Origin: Aliarcobacter cryaerophilus ATCC 43158
GTDB lineage: Bacteria; Campylobacterota; Campylobacteria; Campylobacterales; Arcobacteraceae
DNA length: 64,000 nt
Direction of reading: 5' to 3'
Assembly: GCF_003660105.1 (NCBI RefSeq)
Contig: NZ_CP032823.1
Span: forward strand, 248,001 to 312,000
The translations under genes were made by a program, and so were the position numbers. This document shows, in pieces, positions 1-8,674 of the stretch. The notes beneath the pieces are model-generated. The model was not told the DNA's origin and searched no databases. It saw only the letters and a list, made by a program, of their open reading frames with translations. The first letter of the stretch is position 1; each line of letters starts with the position of its first letter.

Positions 1-122
1 TCCACAACATCTAGTGAATCTGCTCCTAAGTCTTCAATGAACTTTGAATCTTCTTTAACTTCAGCTGGATCGCAATCTAATTGATCAACAACAACAGCTT
101 TTACATCATCTAATAATGCCAT
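1..122 (-). CDS. acpP: Acyl carrier protein, N-terminal part (cut by window edge)
   Basis: Only the first 40 or so codons lie in the window; the gene runs off the left edge. The translation starts [16 protein letters not shown] and reaches the DSL motif, whose serine is the 4'-phosphopantetheine attachment site of acyl carrier proteins. ACP carries the growing acyl chain in fatty acid synthesis in the cytoplasm. It lies downstream of fabG on the same strand, a usual pairing, but a TATAAT box in the 91-bp gap suggests that it has its own promoter. An AAGGAAT ribosome site precedes the ATG. Confidence 0.93.
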   Translation of the reverse strand, partial: MALLDDVKAVVVDQLDCDPAEVKEDSKFIEDLGADSLDVV

Positions 123-145
123 TTTAATTCCTTTAATAAAATTGT

Positions 146-160
146 CCCAAAATTATAGCA
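146..160 (-). promoter_or_regulatory. Probable acpP promoter, extended -10
   Basis: On the minus strand TGCTATAAT (TATAAT at 157-152) is an extended -10 element about 30 bp before the acpP ATG. A second TATAAT occurs at 198-193. Between them a palindrome of A5GT4 and A4CT5 (161-181), followed by T residues, could act as a weak fabG terminator. Start sites are inferred. Confidence 0.5.
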
Positions 161-213
161 AAAAAGTTTTAAAAACTTTTTAATTTGAAGAAATTATAGT
201 TTAAAGATAAACT

Positions 214-957
214 TTAAACGTATAATCCACCATTTACTTTTAGTATTTCACCTGTAATATAAGATGAGTGGTCACTTAATAAAAATGCTACTGCATCAGC
301 TATTTCACTTGGATTTCCAAATCTTGAAAGAGGAATATTTTTTTCGTAATCAGCTTTGACTTCAGCTTTTAATAAATCTGTCATATCAGTTTGAATAAAT
401 CCTGGAGTTATAGCATTGTATCTTATATTTCTACTTGCAGCTTCTTTTGCAAATGATTTTGTCATAGCATTTAATCCACCTTTACTAGCACTATAGTTTG
501 CTTGACCAGGATTTCCCATCTCACCAACAATTGAAGATATATTTACAACAGAACCAAAGCCTTTTTTTCCTCTTTGTTTAAAAAATTCTCTACAACCAAT
601 AAATGCTGAAGTAAGATTTGCATCAATTACAGATGTAAAATCTTCAACACTCATTTTAAGAGCTAGTTTATCTTTTGTAATTCCAGCATTGTTTACTAAA
701 TATGCTAACTCTCCATCACTTTCAATTATTGTTTTAATAGCTGCTATAAATTGTTCTTCTACTGATACATCAGCTTTTATAATTGCTGCTGTTCCTCCAG
801 ATTTCTCAATTTGTTCTTTTATAGCTTCTGCTTCTTCAATCTTACTTCTATAGTTTATCCAAACTTTTAAACCATAACTTGCTAGATTTTTTGCAATTTC
901 TGCTCCTATACCTTTACTAGCTCCTGTTATTAAAACATTTTTTCCACTAAATTTCAT
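214..957 (-). CDS. fabG: 3-oxoacyl-[ACP] reductase FabG
   Basis: This NADPH-dependent reductase converts 3-oxoacyl-ACP to 3-hydroxyacyl-ACP in fatty acid elongation. At 247 aa it has the normal length of a classical short-chain dehydrogenase. The Rossmann motif TGASKGIG is at residues 11-18, NNAG at 89-92, the catalytic Ser in NISS near 141-142, and Tyr155 and Lys159 in YSASK. The C-terminal stretch ITGEILKVNGG is typical of FabG rather than other SDR enzymes. It precedes acpP on the same strand. On the minus strand TGTTATAAT (TATAAT at 996-991) is a likely extended -10 promoter just upstream. Confidence 0.95.
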   Translation of the reverse strand: MKFSGKNVLITGASKGIGAEIAKNLASYGLKVWINYRSKIEEAEAIKEQIEKSGGTAAIIKADVSVEEQFIAAIKTIIESDGELAYLVNNAGITKDKLALKMSVEDFTSVIDANLTSAFIGCREFFKQRGKKGFGSVVNISSIVGEMGNPGQANYSASKGGLNAMTKSFAKEAASRNIRYNAITPGFIQTDMTDLLKAEVKADYEKNIPLSRFGNPSEIADAVAFLLSDHSSYITGEILKVNGGLYV

Positions 958-1013
958 ATTTTACCTTTTTATTTTTTTACATAATTGTTTATTATAACAA
1001 TATTTTAATTATA

Positions 1014-1778
1014 TTAAACTCCTCTTTTATTGTCCCATAATCTAATATGTAATCTGTCGGAGTATTTAAATCCATATTTAATTGCTAGATTTACAACCTC
1101 TTTTGAGTTATCATCAATAGTTTTTGAATTATCTCCAAGAGGCATTAAATAGACTTCACACTTTGGAATATCTTTTAATATATCTTCAATTTCATTTATG
1201 GCATTTTCTAAAAAATCATCACCAATTACAAATTTAAGATAAGACTCTTTTGAATTTTTTAAAATTTTTGTTAAACTAATTTTATTTACTCTTTTTTTTA
1301 GTGGTTCTAAAGAGTTGCTTAGTTTTACACTCATTGAAAATAGAATATTTTTTTGATACTCTTCTTGAAAATCTATATTTAAAGAGGCATTTGTTTCGAT
1401 TGTAAGTTTATGATTTTTATTAATATAATGTTTTATTAAATTTTGAAACTCTTTATTATTCCAATATAAAAGCGGTTCCCCACCTGTTATTACAATATCG
1501 ACTATATTTTTATAGCTATAATTTTCAAGAAGTTTATCAACTTCATTTACTATATCAAGATGATTATCATAACTTTTCCAACTATCTTTAAACTCTATAT
1601 CAACAGCATAATAAGAGTCACAAGCACACTTTTTTTTACCACTTGGAGTTTCATACTCTACATTAAATCCAACACATTTAAAGTTACATTTTCCAAACCT
1701 AATAAAAATTGAAGGAGATCCAATTAATTTGCCTTCTCCTTGAATTGTAGGTCCAAAAATTTCATTAATCTCTAGCAT
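1014..1778 (-). CDS. queE: 7-carboxy-7-deazaguanine synthase QueE (radical SAM)
   Basis: QueE rearranges 6-carboxytetrahydropterin to 7-carboxy-7-deazaguanine using S-adenosylmethionine and a 4Fe-4S cluster, on the way to preQ0 and queuosine in tRNA. The N-terminal FGPTIQGEGKLIGSPSIFIR is the typical QueE entry motif, and ITGGEPLL is the radical-SAM GGE element. The cysteines are at 31, 35, 51 and 53 rather than the plain CX3CX2C, consistent with QueE-type variation that inserts residues in the cluster loop. The start overlaps the 3' end of queD by 14 bp, and the genes run queC-queD-queE, so the products act in one pathway from one transcript. Confidence 0.92.
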   Translation of the reverse strand: MLEINEIFGPTIQGEGKLIGSPSIFIRFGKCNFKCVGFNVEYETPSGKKKCACDSYYAVDIEFKDSWKSYDNHLDIVNEVDKLLENYSYKNIVDIVITGGEPLLYWNNKEFQNLIKHYINKNHKLTIETNASLNIDFQEEYQKNILFSMSVKLSNSLEPLKKRVNKISLTKILKNSKESYLKFVIGDDFLENAINEIEDILKDIPKCEVYLMPLGDNSKTIDDNSKEVVNLAIKYGFKYSDRLHIRLWDNKRGV

Positions 1779-2292
1779 AAAAAGTACTTTTACTTTTTGG
1801 AGTTTCCAAAAACTCTATTTTTGATACTTTTATATTTAATTTATCCATTTTATTTTGAACAATTTTTAAAAGCCAAGCTGAAATATTCTCACTAGTTGGG
1901 ACAAAATCTACAATAATATAACTCTCATAAAGCTCTAGCAGTTCATTTCTAAAATTTTTGAGATCTACTGTTTTGTAATCTTCTTTAAAGCTAATCAAAT
2001 CTTTTTTATCTACATTTGGAATAAGTGTTGAAAAAAGTGGATCATTTATATCAATAATAAATTTGTGATCAATTACATCATCTAAAAACTTTTTAAACCA
2101 ATTTAAGTGTTTAAAATCTGTAACCATTCCACTTTTTAAGTTATCAGATTTTAAATATACAATTGTTTTTCCTTGATGACCGTGAAGATGCCTACACATA
2201 AGACAGCTATCAAGTGAAAATTCAACATTTAATGATTGTGACCAAACTCTATGTCCATAACAAAAATCAAACTCTTTTGAAATTTCCCACAT
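1765..2292 (-). CDS. queD: 6-carboxy-5,6,7,8-tetrahydropterin synthase QueD
   Basis: QueD turns dihydroneopterin triphosphate into 6-carboxytetrahydropterin, the step before QueE. Zinc ligands are visible as His14 and the HGH of RHLHGH (His37, His39), with Cys33 just before as the likely catalytic cysteine. A conserved TSEN near the C-terminal third matches the family. At 175 aa it is longer than the roughly 120-aa E. coli enzyme, with an insertion between the two halves. It lies 1 bp after queC and overlaps queE by 14 bp, so translation is probably coupled. Confidence 0.9.
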   Translation of the reverse strand: MWEISKEFDFCYGHRVWSQSLNVEFSLDSCLMCRHLHGHQGKTIVYLKSDNLKSGMVTDFKHLNWFKKFLDDVIDHKFIIDINDPLFSTLIPNVDKKDLISFKEDYKTVDLKNFRNELLELYESYIIVDFVPTSENISAWLLKIVQNKMDKLNIKVSKIEFLETPKSKSTFYARD

Positions 2293-2293
2293 T

Positions 2294-2980
2294 TCAACTC
2301 TCCTTGTAAGGTATTAAATCTTTTTGATTTGCTTCTTTAAATCCATTTAATCTAAGCCTACAAGAGTCACAAACTCCACAAGCTTCAATCTCCTCTTTAT
2401 AGCAAGACCAAGTAAGTTGTAATGGAACATTTAATTTTATTGCTTCTGTTACAATTTCAGCTTTACTTAAATGAACAAGAGGAGTTATAATCTCTATTTT
2501 TGTATCCTCTTTTGTACCTTCATTTATAGCTTTTTGCATATTTTGAATAAAACTATCGCTACAATCTGGATAACCTGAACTATCTTCTTGTACAACTCCA
2601 ATATACATAGCGTTTGCATCCTCTTTTTCAGCAATTGCACTTGCAATACTTAAAAAAATACCATTTCTAAAAGGAACATAAGTTATAGGTACACTACCTT
2701 TTTCAACACCATCTACTGGAACATCTATGTTTTTGTCAGTTAAAGCACTAGCTCCAATTTGGGTAAAAAATGGAATATCTATCTCATATTTATTTAAAAC
2801 ATTTAACTCTTTACAAATTTCTCTAAATGCCTTCAACTCTCTATCTTGAGTTCTTTGTCCATAGTTAAAGTGAACGGCTATTAGTTCATAACCACTGTTT
2901 TTCGCGATATAAGAGCTTAAAGTAGAATCCATTCCACCGCTTAATATTACCACTGCTTTTTTATTAAAATCTTTATTCAT
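2294..2980 (-). CDS. queC: 7-cyano-7-deazaguanine synthase QueC
   Basis: QueC makes preQ0 from 7-carboxy-7-deazaguanine, ATP and ammonia. The PP-loop ATP motif SGGMDS is at residues 14-19, and a C-terminal zinc site is seen as SCYKEE followed by CGVCDSC. The length of 228 aa is normal. It is the first gene of the queC-queD-queE group and is divergent from the membrane protein gene at 3092. A TATAAT-like box near 2996-3003 on the minus strand could serve as its promoter. Confidence 0.94.
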   Translation of the reverse strand: MNKDFNKKAVVILSGGMDSTLSSYIAKNSGYELIAVHFNYGQRTQDRELKAFREICKELNVLNKYEIDIPFFTQIGASALTDKNIDVPVDGVEKGSVPITYVPFRNGIFLSIASAIAEKEDANAMYIGVVQEDSSGYPDCSDSFIQNMQKAINEGTKEDTKIEIITPLVHLSKAEIVTEAIKLNVPLQLTWSCYKEEIEACGVCDSCRLRLNGFKEANQKDLIPYKES

Positions 2981-3052
2981 AAACTAAAAAATCCTTATAT
3001 TATATAAAAATGTATGAAAATATTGAAAAATATAAACTTATTATAAGTTGGA

Positions 3053-3058
3053 TATAAT
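3053..3058 (+). promoter_or_regulatory. -10 element of the 3092-4167 gene pair
   Basis: TATAAT in the context TATAAGTTGGATATAATAGC lies 34 bp before the ATG at 3092. The same TTGGATATAAT context occurs before serS (20212-20217), which supports its being a housekeeping promoter. Confidence 0.6.
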
Positions 3059-3091
3059 AGCAAAAATTTTTAAAAGTGAGATAAACTTAAT

Positions 3092-3496
3092 ATGGAACTA
3101 ATGCAAAGTGCGATAACAACACATATTTATGCGATATATGTTTTTTTAGGAATTATGTTATTTAATTTATACTCTGTTGCTACAAAAAAGGAATTTATAT
3201 CTTTGGCAAAAAGATTAAAATTTATGACACCAATATATCATTTGAGTAATGCTGTGGTAATTTATACAGGAACAATAGTTGCTTTTTATGCTCAACAATT
3301 TAGCTTTACAATTGCTTTGATGATCCCAGCTTCAATATTTTTACTTGTAATTGAAATAAAAAGATATAAAAAACAAAGAGTTATAAAAGTTTCTGATACA
3401 AAACTCCAAGATGATTTTTATATTTATGCAAAGAAGATTTATATTATTGAAATTACAGTTTTATTAGCTGTTTACATAATTAGTAAAGTATTTTAA
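3092..3496 (+). CDS. Small conserved integral membrane protein
   Basis: This 134-aa protein has four hydrophobic segments, roughly residues 12-29, 45-65, 70-88 and 115-132, separated by short basic loops such as KKEF and KRYKKQR. It has no recognisable catalytic motif or signal peptide. The stop codon overlaps the start of rsmE by one base (TAATG), so the two are probably co-translated. Proteins of this size and topology occur in other Campylobacterota as conserved hypothetical membrane proteins. The function is unknown to me. Confidence 0.8.
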   Translation: MELMQSAITTHIYAIYVFLGIMLFNLYSVATKKEFISLAKRLKFMTPIYHLSNAVVIYTGTIVAFYAQQFSFTIALMIPASIFLLVIEIKRYKKQRVIKVSDTKLQDDFYIYAKKIYIIEITVLLAVYIISKVF

Positions 3497-4167
3497 TGCA
3501 GTTTATATATGACAAAAATTCTAAAAATGAACAACTAAAAATTGAAGATGAAAATTATAACTATATAATAAAAGCAAGACGACATAAGCTTGATGATATT
3601 TTAGATTTTAGGAATTTAGAAGATAATTTTTTGTATTCATATAAAATATCTCAAATCGATAAAAAGAGTTTATTTTTAAATCTTATAAAAAAAGAGCAAA
3701 AAATTATTGAAAATAGTAAGAAAATTCATCTTGCTTGGTGTATTGTTGATTCAAAAACTATTTATGAAAATATCTCTAGTTTAAATGAACTAGGAGTTGA
3801 TAAAATCACTTTTGTTTATAGTGATTTTTCACAAAAGAATTTTAAAGTAAATTTTGAAAAATTAGAAAAGATATTGATAAACTCATCATCTCAATGTGGA
3901 AGAAGTAGTATTGTAAAATTTGATCTTTGTAAAAATATTGATACTTTTATAAAAGATAATCCAGATACATATTTTTTAGATTTCTCCCAAACTTCTATAG
4001 AGAGTAAAGTAATAGATATTAAGACTTTAATGATTGGAACAGAGGGTGGGTTTTCAAAAAGAGAGAGAGAACTTTTTAATAAAGATTTCATTGTTGGTTT
4101 CAGTTCAAACCTTATTTTAAAATCACAAACAGCTATAATATCTGCTACTTCTAAAATAATCTTATAA
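3496..4167 (+). CDS. rsmE: 16S rRNA m3U1498 methyltransferase RsmE
   Basis: RsmE methylates N3 of U1498 in 16S rRNA in the assembled 30S subunit. The 223-aa protein has the family's N-terminal PUA-like part with RRHK near residue 30. The C-terminal SPOUT knot has MIGTEGGFSKRE, matching the GPEGGF motif with Thr in place of Pro, and a late LKSQTAIISA in place of the usual LR.ETA. It overlaps the membrane protein gene by 1 bp. A bidirectional terminator follows. Confidence 0.88.
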   Translation: MQFIYDKNSKNEQLKIEDENYNYIIKARRHKLDDILDFRNLEDNFLYSYKISQIDKKSLFLNLIKKEQKIIENSKKIHLAWCIVDSKTIYENISSLNELGVDKITFVYSDFSQKNFKVNFEKLEKILINSSSQCGRSSIVKFDLCKNIDTFIKDNPDTYFLDFSQTSIESKVIDIKTLMIGTEGGFSKRERELFNKDFIVGFSSNLILKSQTAIISATSKIIL

Positions 4168-4180
4168 AAAATATAAATAA

Positions 4181-4212
4181 AAAAAGCTAGAAGCAAAAAC
4201 TCCTAGCTTTTT
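4181..4212. terminator. Bidirectional terminator between rsmE and petC
   Basis: AAAAAGCTAG (4181-4190) pairs with CTAGCTTTTT (4203-4212). The ends are A-rich and T-rich, so the hairpin can end both the rsmE transcript and the convergent petABC transcript. Confidence 0.75.
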
Positions 4213-4230
4213 AAGTTTGAAAAGATGTTC

Positions 4231-5262
4231 TTAGTGAACATCTCTCCATTTACTTGCTTTCCATAAGAATGCGAAGATTGCAAAAATTACTAGATAGATT
4301 AGGAATTTAGGACCTAACTCTTCTCTTTGTACTTTTTTAGAAGCTCCTATTTCTTCAAGATATTTTATAACTTGTTCTTGTGACTCTTGATTTAAACCAA
4401 CTCTAGGCATCGCAGTACCTTCAAGTAGTTTTTGTGGGTCATTTATAAATTTACCTAAATAATCAGGACCTCTACTAATAATATATTGAGATAAATCTGG
4501 AGGAAGTTTTCCCATATATTTTGTAATATCAGCATTAGGTGAGAATGAACCCATTGTTCCTTGTTGCATATCAGCATATTTTAAACCATGACATCTTTGA
4601 CAAGCATCGTGGAAAACTTCTTTATTAGTCATCTCTTTTGGAGCGATTGATTGTAAATATGCAACCATATCCGCAATTTCTTGTGGAGTATTCATTAACT
4701 CATAACTAGGCATTGGATGAGCTCTTCCATCTGTAAATTTATGAGAAACTTTTGAAGCTAAAGCTGGATTTTTAATAAAAGCAATTAAATAATCTTTAGA
4801 ATAAAGCTTACCTGCACTTCCTAAATCAGGAGTTGCAACACCATAAGCTCCAGCTGTAGTTGCATCATCCATTAATTTTGGAAAACCTTTCGATTCAATA
4901 CTATGACAAGCTGTACAGTTTGCAGTTACTAAAGCTTCACCATTTGCAACATTAGGAGTCGCAGCTATTGCAGCTTTATTTGCATCCCAAAACTCATTTA
5001 TAGTTTTTTCAAAAGTTTGAGCTGCTTCTAAATCAGCTTTTGCACCTTTAATAGCTTTTTCATCTGCTGTTTTCTCAGCTTCAGTTAAAGCTTTTTGTGC
5101 TTTTTCAACTCCTTCTTTTGAAGTAGTTCTATCAGATTCTTCAAAGTTGTAGTTTACAGGATCAACATGTGGATGCATTTGTGAGTGAGCAAAAGGCTCA
5201 ACTCCCCAGTAAGTAATAAGAGTTAATACTACTACTACTGCTAAAATTTTTAATTCTCTCAT
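4231..5262 (-). CDS. petC: Di-haem cytochrome c subunit of the bc1 complex
   Basis: This is the cytochrome c1-position subunit of the quinol-cytochrome c reductase. It has an N-terminal membrane anchor (about residues 5-21), an Ala/Glu/Lys-rich helical stretch (about 45-95) and two CXXCH haem sites (Cys116-His120 and Cys221-His225). A C-terminal membrane helix (about 320-337) follows. Two haems in tandem class I folds, rather than a single cytochrome c1 haem, is the known arrangement in Campylobacterota. At 343 aa, the helical insert makes it somewhat longer than a bare di-haem domain. It ends the petA-petB-petC operon, 3 bp after petB. Confidence 0.9.
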   Translation of the reverse strand: MRELKILAVVVVLTLITYWGVEPFAHSQMHPHVDPVNYNFEESDRTTSKEGVEKAQKALTEAEKTADEKAIKGAKADLEAAQTFEKTINEFWDANKAAIAATPNVANGEALVTANCTACHSIESKGFPKLMDDATTAGAYGVATPDLGSAGKLYSKDYLIAFIKNPALASKVSHKFTDGRAHPMPSYELMNTPQEIADMVAYLQSIAPKEMTNKEVFHDACQRCHGLKYADMQQGTMGSFSPNADITKYMGKLPPDLSQYIISRGPDYLGKFINDPQKLLEGTAMPRVGLNQESQEQVIKYLEEIGASKKVQREELGPKFLIYLVIFAIFAFLWKASKWRDVH

Positions 5263-5265
5263 CTT

Positions 5266-6510
5266 TTACCCTCTTCTTTTTTGATCAAGTTTTGTAATAA
5301 CTGGAAGTAGAACAAATAGTAGTATAAATGCTACTGCTGCAAAGAAACCTACCCAAGCATTTGTACCTGTTGGAGGAAGTTTTCCATAAACAGTTAGTAC
5401 TATTAAATCTACAACTAATAACCAGAACCAGATAAAAAATAGTGGTCTTTTATGAGCTGGTAAAATTTTATTATCTCTATCTAGCCATGGTAGAACAAAG
5501 AAGATACCATTTGCAAATGCAAATGCAATTAAACCAATATCAAATGCTTTAATTCCAGCAATATCAAAGAAGAATCCTCTTAAAACTTCATAAGACCATA
5601 AGAAATACCACTCTGGATATATGTGAGCTGGTGTTACCATTGGATCAGCTGGGTCAAAGTTAACTGGATCCATAGCAAAACTATAGTGGAAGAACACTAA
5701 ATAGAAATAGAATATTAAAAATACTCCAAGAACTGCTAAATCTTTTGAGATAAATACAGGCCAGAAAGGAATAACTTTTGACTCTTTTTTATTGCCACTT
5801 AAATATTTTTCAGCTTCAGCATCAAAATCAATATCTTCAGAAGATTGATTATTTACGTGAGGAATTCTTAATGTATAGAAGTGTAAACCAATTAAACCCA
5901 TAATAGCTATTGGTAATAAGAATACATGTAACATAAAGAATCTTGTAAGTGTTGCATCAGCAACGTTAAAGTCTCCTCTAATCCAAACAACTAGTGCATC
6001 TCCAATAACAGGAACTCCACCAAATAAGTTTGTAATAACCATTGCAGCCCAGTAAGACATTTGTCCCCAAGGAAGCATATATCCAGAGAAGCCAGCAGCA
6101 CTAAATGTAACAAATAGTAGCATTCCTGATATCCAAATCATCTCTCTACCTTGTTTGTATGAACCATAGTAGATACCTGTAAGCATATGAATATATATAA
6201 TTAGGAATATAACAGAAGCTGCAACACCATGAATATGTCTAAATAACCAACCAAATGCAACTTCTTGCATAATTGTATAGTTAACTGAATCAAATGCCAA
6301 ATTGATATCAGGTTTGTAATACATCATTAAGAATAATCCAGATATAACCAAAATAGTAAATGTAGTAGCTAATAGTACTCCCATTGCCCATAAGAAGTTA
6401 ATATCTTTTGGAATCCAATACTCAGTCATCATAACTTTGTTAAGTGCTTTTATATTAAGCCTTTGCTCTAACCACTCACCAACAGAGTTAGCTTTTTCAA
6501 ATTTTGCCAT
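5266..6510 (-). CDS. petB: Cytochrome b of the bc1 complex
   Basis: This subunit binds two b haems and forms the quinol-oxidising and quinone-reducing sites. The 414-aa protein has about eight or more hydrophobic helices. Haem histidines are visible in FRHIHGVAA and in the paired FFMLHVFLLP and GLHFYTLR segments. The Qo-site motif PEWY is present in IYPEWYFLWSYEVLR. Its length fits an undivided cytochrome b. It lies 11 bp after petA and 3 bp before petC on the same strand. Confidence 0.95.
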   Translation of the reverse strand: MAKFEKANSVGEWLEQRLNIKALNKVMMTEYWIPKDINFLWAMGVLLATTFTILVISGLFLMMYYKPDINLAFDSVNYTIMQEVAFGWLFRHIHGVAASVIFLIIYIHMLTGIYYGSYKQGREMIWISGMLLFVTFSAAGFSGYMLPWGQMSYWAAMVITNLFGGVPVIGDALVVWIRGDFNVADATLTRFFMLHVFLLPIAIMGLIGLHFYTLRIPHVNNQSSEDIDFDAEAEKYLSGNKKESKVIPFWPVFISKDLAVLGVFLIFYFYLVFFHYSFAMDPVNFDPADPMVTPAHIYPEWYFLWSYEVLRGFFFDIAGIKAFDIGLIAFAFANGIFFVLPWLDRDNKILPAHKRPLFFIWFWLLVVDLIVLTVYGKLPPTGTNAWVGFFAAVAFILLFVLLPVITKLDQKRRG

Positions 6511-6521
6511 CTATTGCCTCC

Positions 6522-7022
6522 TTATGCTCTCATCGCTTCTGCGATTTTTTGACACTCTGGTCCTTCGTTTCCAAGAACTATCGTATTACCTTTTACTTCA
6601 AATGGAGGTAAATCAAGTGGTCTAGGTGGTGGTCCAAAAGTTTGGTGACCACTCGCATTAAATTCTCCACCGTGACATGCACATTTCCATTTATCTTTTT
6701 TCCATGCTGGAATACATCCAAGATGAGTACAAAGTCCAATCGCAACAGTGTATCTGTCACTACCTATAGTTAAGTCTCTTGTACTATTTTCCATATCAGC
6801 AGTCTTTTTTAAAACAAAAATAGGCTTCCCTCTCCAAGTAAAAGTTCCTGGCTCACCTGCTTTTAAAGCAGTTAAATCAATCGTTGTAAATCCACCAGCT
6901 AAAACGCTAGGAAGTGGATCCCATACCTGTTTCATACCATACAAAGATGCGGCTCCTCCAACTGCAGCAACTGCAGCAAATGAGTAGCCAATAAAATCTC
7001 GTCTATTTGTATCTTTAGACAT
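6522..7022 (-). CDS. petA: Rieske iron-sulfur subunit of the bc1 complex
   Basis: The Rieske protein moves electrons from quinol to the cytochrome c subunit. The N-terminus NRRDFIGYSFAAVAAVGGAAS is a twin-arginine signal/anchor. The cluster boxes are CTHLGC (Cys98, His100, Cys103) and CACHGG (Cys114, Cys116, His117). By family precedent Cys98, His100, Cys114 and His117 hold the 2Fe-2S cluster, and Cys103-Cys116 form a disulfide. The length of 166 aa is normal. It is the first gene of the pet operon. The 158-bp upstream gap holds a TATATT box on the minus strand near 7060 that could be its promoter. Confidence 0.95.
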   Translation of the reverse strand: MSKDTNRRDFIGYSFAAVAAVGGAASLYGMKQVWDPLPSVLAGGFTTIDLTALKAGEPGTFTWRGKPIFVLKKTADMENSTRDLTIGSDRYTVAIGLCTHLGCIPAWKKDKWKCACHGGEFNASGHQTFGPPPRPLDLPPFEVKGNTIVLGNEGPECQKIAEAMRA

Positions 7023-7166
7023 ATTTGGCTTCCTTTTTTTAAAATTAGAATCGGCCTAGATTTTAATATAAAGATACTTAAGAAAGATTGATTTTGGTCA
7101 ATTTTATAAACGAATGATTAATGAAATGAGTAAAAATAGAATATTTAAAAATAGTTCAATTTATTG

Positions 7167-7198
7167 TTTATTAGAAAATCTTATGATTTTCTAATAAA
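7167..7198 (-). terminator. Hairpin at the end of thrC
   Basis: A perfect 14-bp inverted repeat (7167-7180 with 7185-7198, loop TTAT) spans the thrC stop codon. The T-run after it on the minus strand is poor, so it may stop transcription weakly or protect the 3' end. Confidence 0.5.
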
Positions 7199-8662
7199 TT
7201 TTATGATTTCAGCTTCAATATTTTCTTTCTCTATTACGGAAGAGTGATTGATTTTCGCATTAAAAAGATTTTTAATAGACTGAGGTAAGTTAGCACCAAA
7301 TTTTGTACTAATCTCTTCTAAAGCCTCTTTATCACTATATTTTTTAGAGTCTTGATTTAAAGCATTTAAAACAGTTGGCGAGAATTTTGTCCACTCTGCT
7401 GTTGAGTAGATTACAGTTTTTAGAGGCTTTTCCTTTAAGTCATTGTAAGCTTTTATACAAGTTGCAGTATGAGGATCCATAAGGTATCCTTTATCCAAAA
7501 ACTCTTTTATTGTAGTGTTACCAAATGAATCATTACTAAAAGTAGCACTAAAATATTTTTGTAACTCTTTTGTCTCTTTTTCAGTCATTTCAAAAATATT
7601 ATTTTTGTTTAAATCTTCCATTAACTCTTTTGTTCTACTACTTCCAAATAGATCAAAAATTACTCTTTCTATATTTGAAGATTTTAATATATCCATAGCT
7701 GGTGATTTTGTTAATTTTAGAGCTTTATCTCTGATATCATAAATTCCTGTGTTTATCCATTGTGTTAAAATATTATTTTCATTTGAAGCAACTAAAAGTT
7801 TTTCAATACAAAGACCCATTTTTTGAGCATAATAAGCTCCAAGAACATTTCCAAAGTTTCCACTAGGAACAACTAAATATATATTTTCATCATTTTTAAT
7901 TGCATTTTGACGAATAAGTTCTAAGTATGACCAGAAGTGATATATAATTTGGAAAATAATTCTTCCAAAATTAACACTATTTGCAGCACTTAATTTGATC
8001 TTGTCTTTTTCTAATTCAGCTTTGAAACTATTTGAAGCTAAAAGAGTTTTTAGAGCATTTTGTGCATCATCAAAGTTTCCTCTTATTCCTAAAACTTTTA
8101 GATTTTCTCCATCTTCACAAACCATTTGAAGTCTTTGCACATCGCTAGTTCCTCCATCTGGATATAGACAAACAACCTGAATGTTCTTTTTATTTCTAAA
8201 AGTATTTAGCGCAGCTGGTCCTGTATCTCCAGATGTTGCTGCTAAAATTAGGTAGTTTTCATCTTTTTTTTGTGCAATAGAGCTAAAAATTGATCCAAAA
8301 GGTTGAAGTGCCATATCTTTAAAAGCACGTGTAGGACCATGATATTGCTCATTTACATACAAATCATCTTTAACTTTTACAACTGGACTTGGGTTTGTTG
8401 GATTATCAAAATTATCGTATAAATCTAATGCTTTTTGTATTTCATTATCATCAATATCAATCTCAAAAGCTTTTAAAATATCAAATGCAAGCTCTTTATA
8501 GCTTTTGTTAATATGATTTTCAATAAAATTTTCACCTAAATTTGGTAATTTTTTTGGCACATAAAGTCCACCAAAAGAGCTACTTGGATTTAAAATAGCT
8601 TCGCTAAAACTTACTTCTTTTTCTCTTTTTCCATCATTTCCTCTTGTTTCAATAAATCCCAT
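7181..8662 (-). CDS. thrC: Threonine synthase
   Basis: ThrC converts O-phosphohomoserine to threonine with pyridoxal phosphate. The PLP lysine is Lys115 in GPTRAFKDMALQP. The phosphate-binding SGNFG loop and the ATSGDTGPAAL motif are present, and the length of 493 aa fits the longer bacterial class. It lies 12 bp after argB on the same strand, so the two may be co-transcribed although they belong to different amino acid pathways. A hairpin overlaps its stop codon. Confidence 0.95.
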   Translation of the reverse strand: MGFIETRGNDGKREKEVSFSEAILNPSSSFGGLYVPKKLPNLGENFIENHINKSYKELAFDILKAFEIDIDDNEIQKALDLYDNFDNPTNPSPVVKVKDDLYVNEQYHGPTRAFKDMALQPFGSIFSSIAQKKDENYLILAATSGDTGPAALNTFRNKKNIQVVCLYPDGGTSDVQRLQMVCEDGENLKVLGIRGNFDDAQNALKTLLASNSFKAELEKDKIKLSAANSVNFGRIIFQIIYHFWSYLELIRQNAIKNDENIYLVVPSGNFGNVLGAYYAQKMGLCIEKLLVASNENNILTQWINTGIYDIRDKALKLTKSPAMDILKSSNIERVIFDLFGSSRTKELMEDLNKNNIFEMTEKETKELQKYFSATFSNDSFGNTTIKEFLDKGYLMDPHTATCIKAYNDLKEKPLKTVIYSTAEWTKFSPTVLNALNQDSKKYSDKEALEEISTKFGANLPQSIKNLFNAKINHSSVIEKENIEAEIIKFIRKS

Positions 8663-8674
8663 ACCATCTTCCTT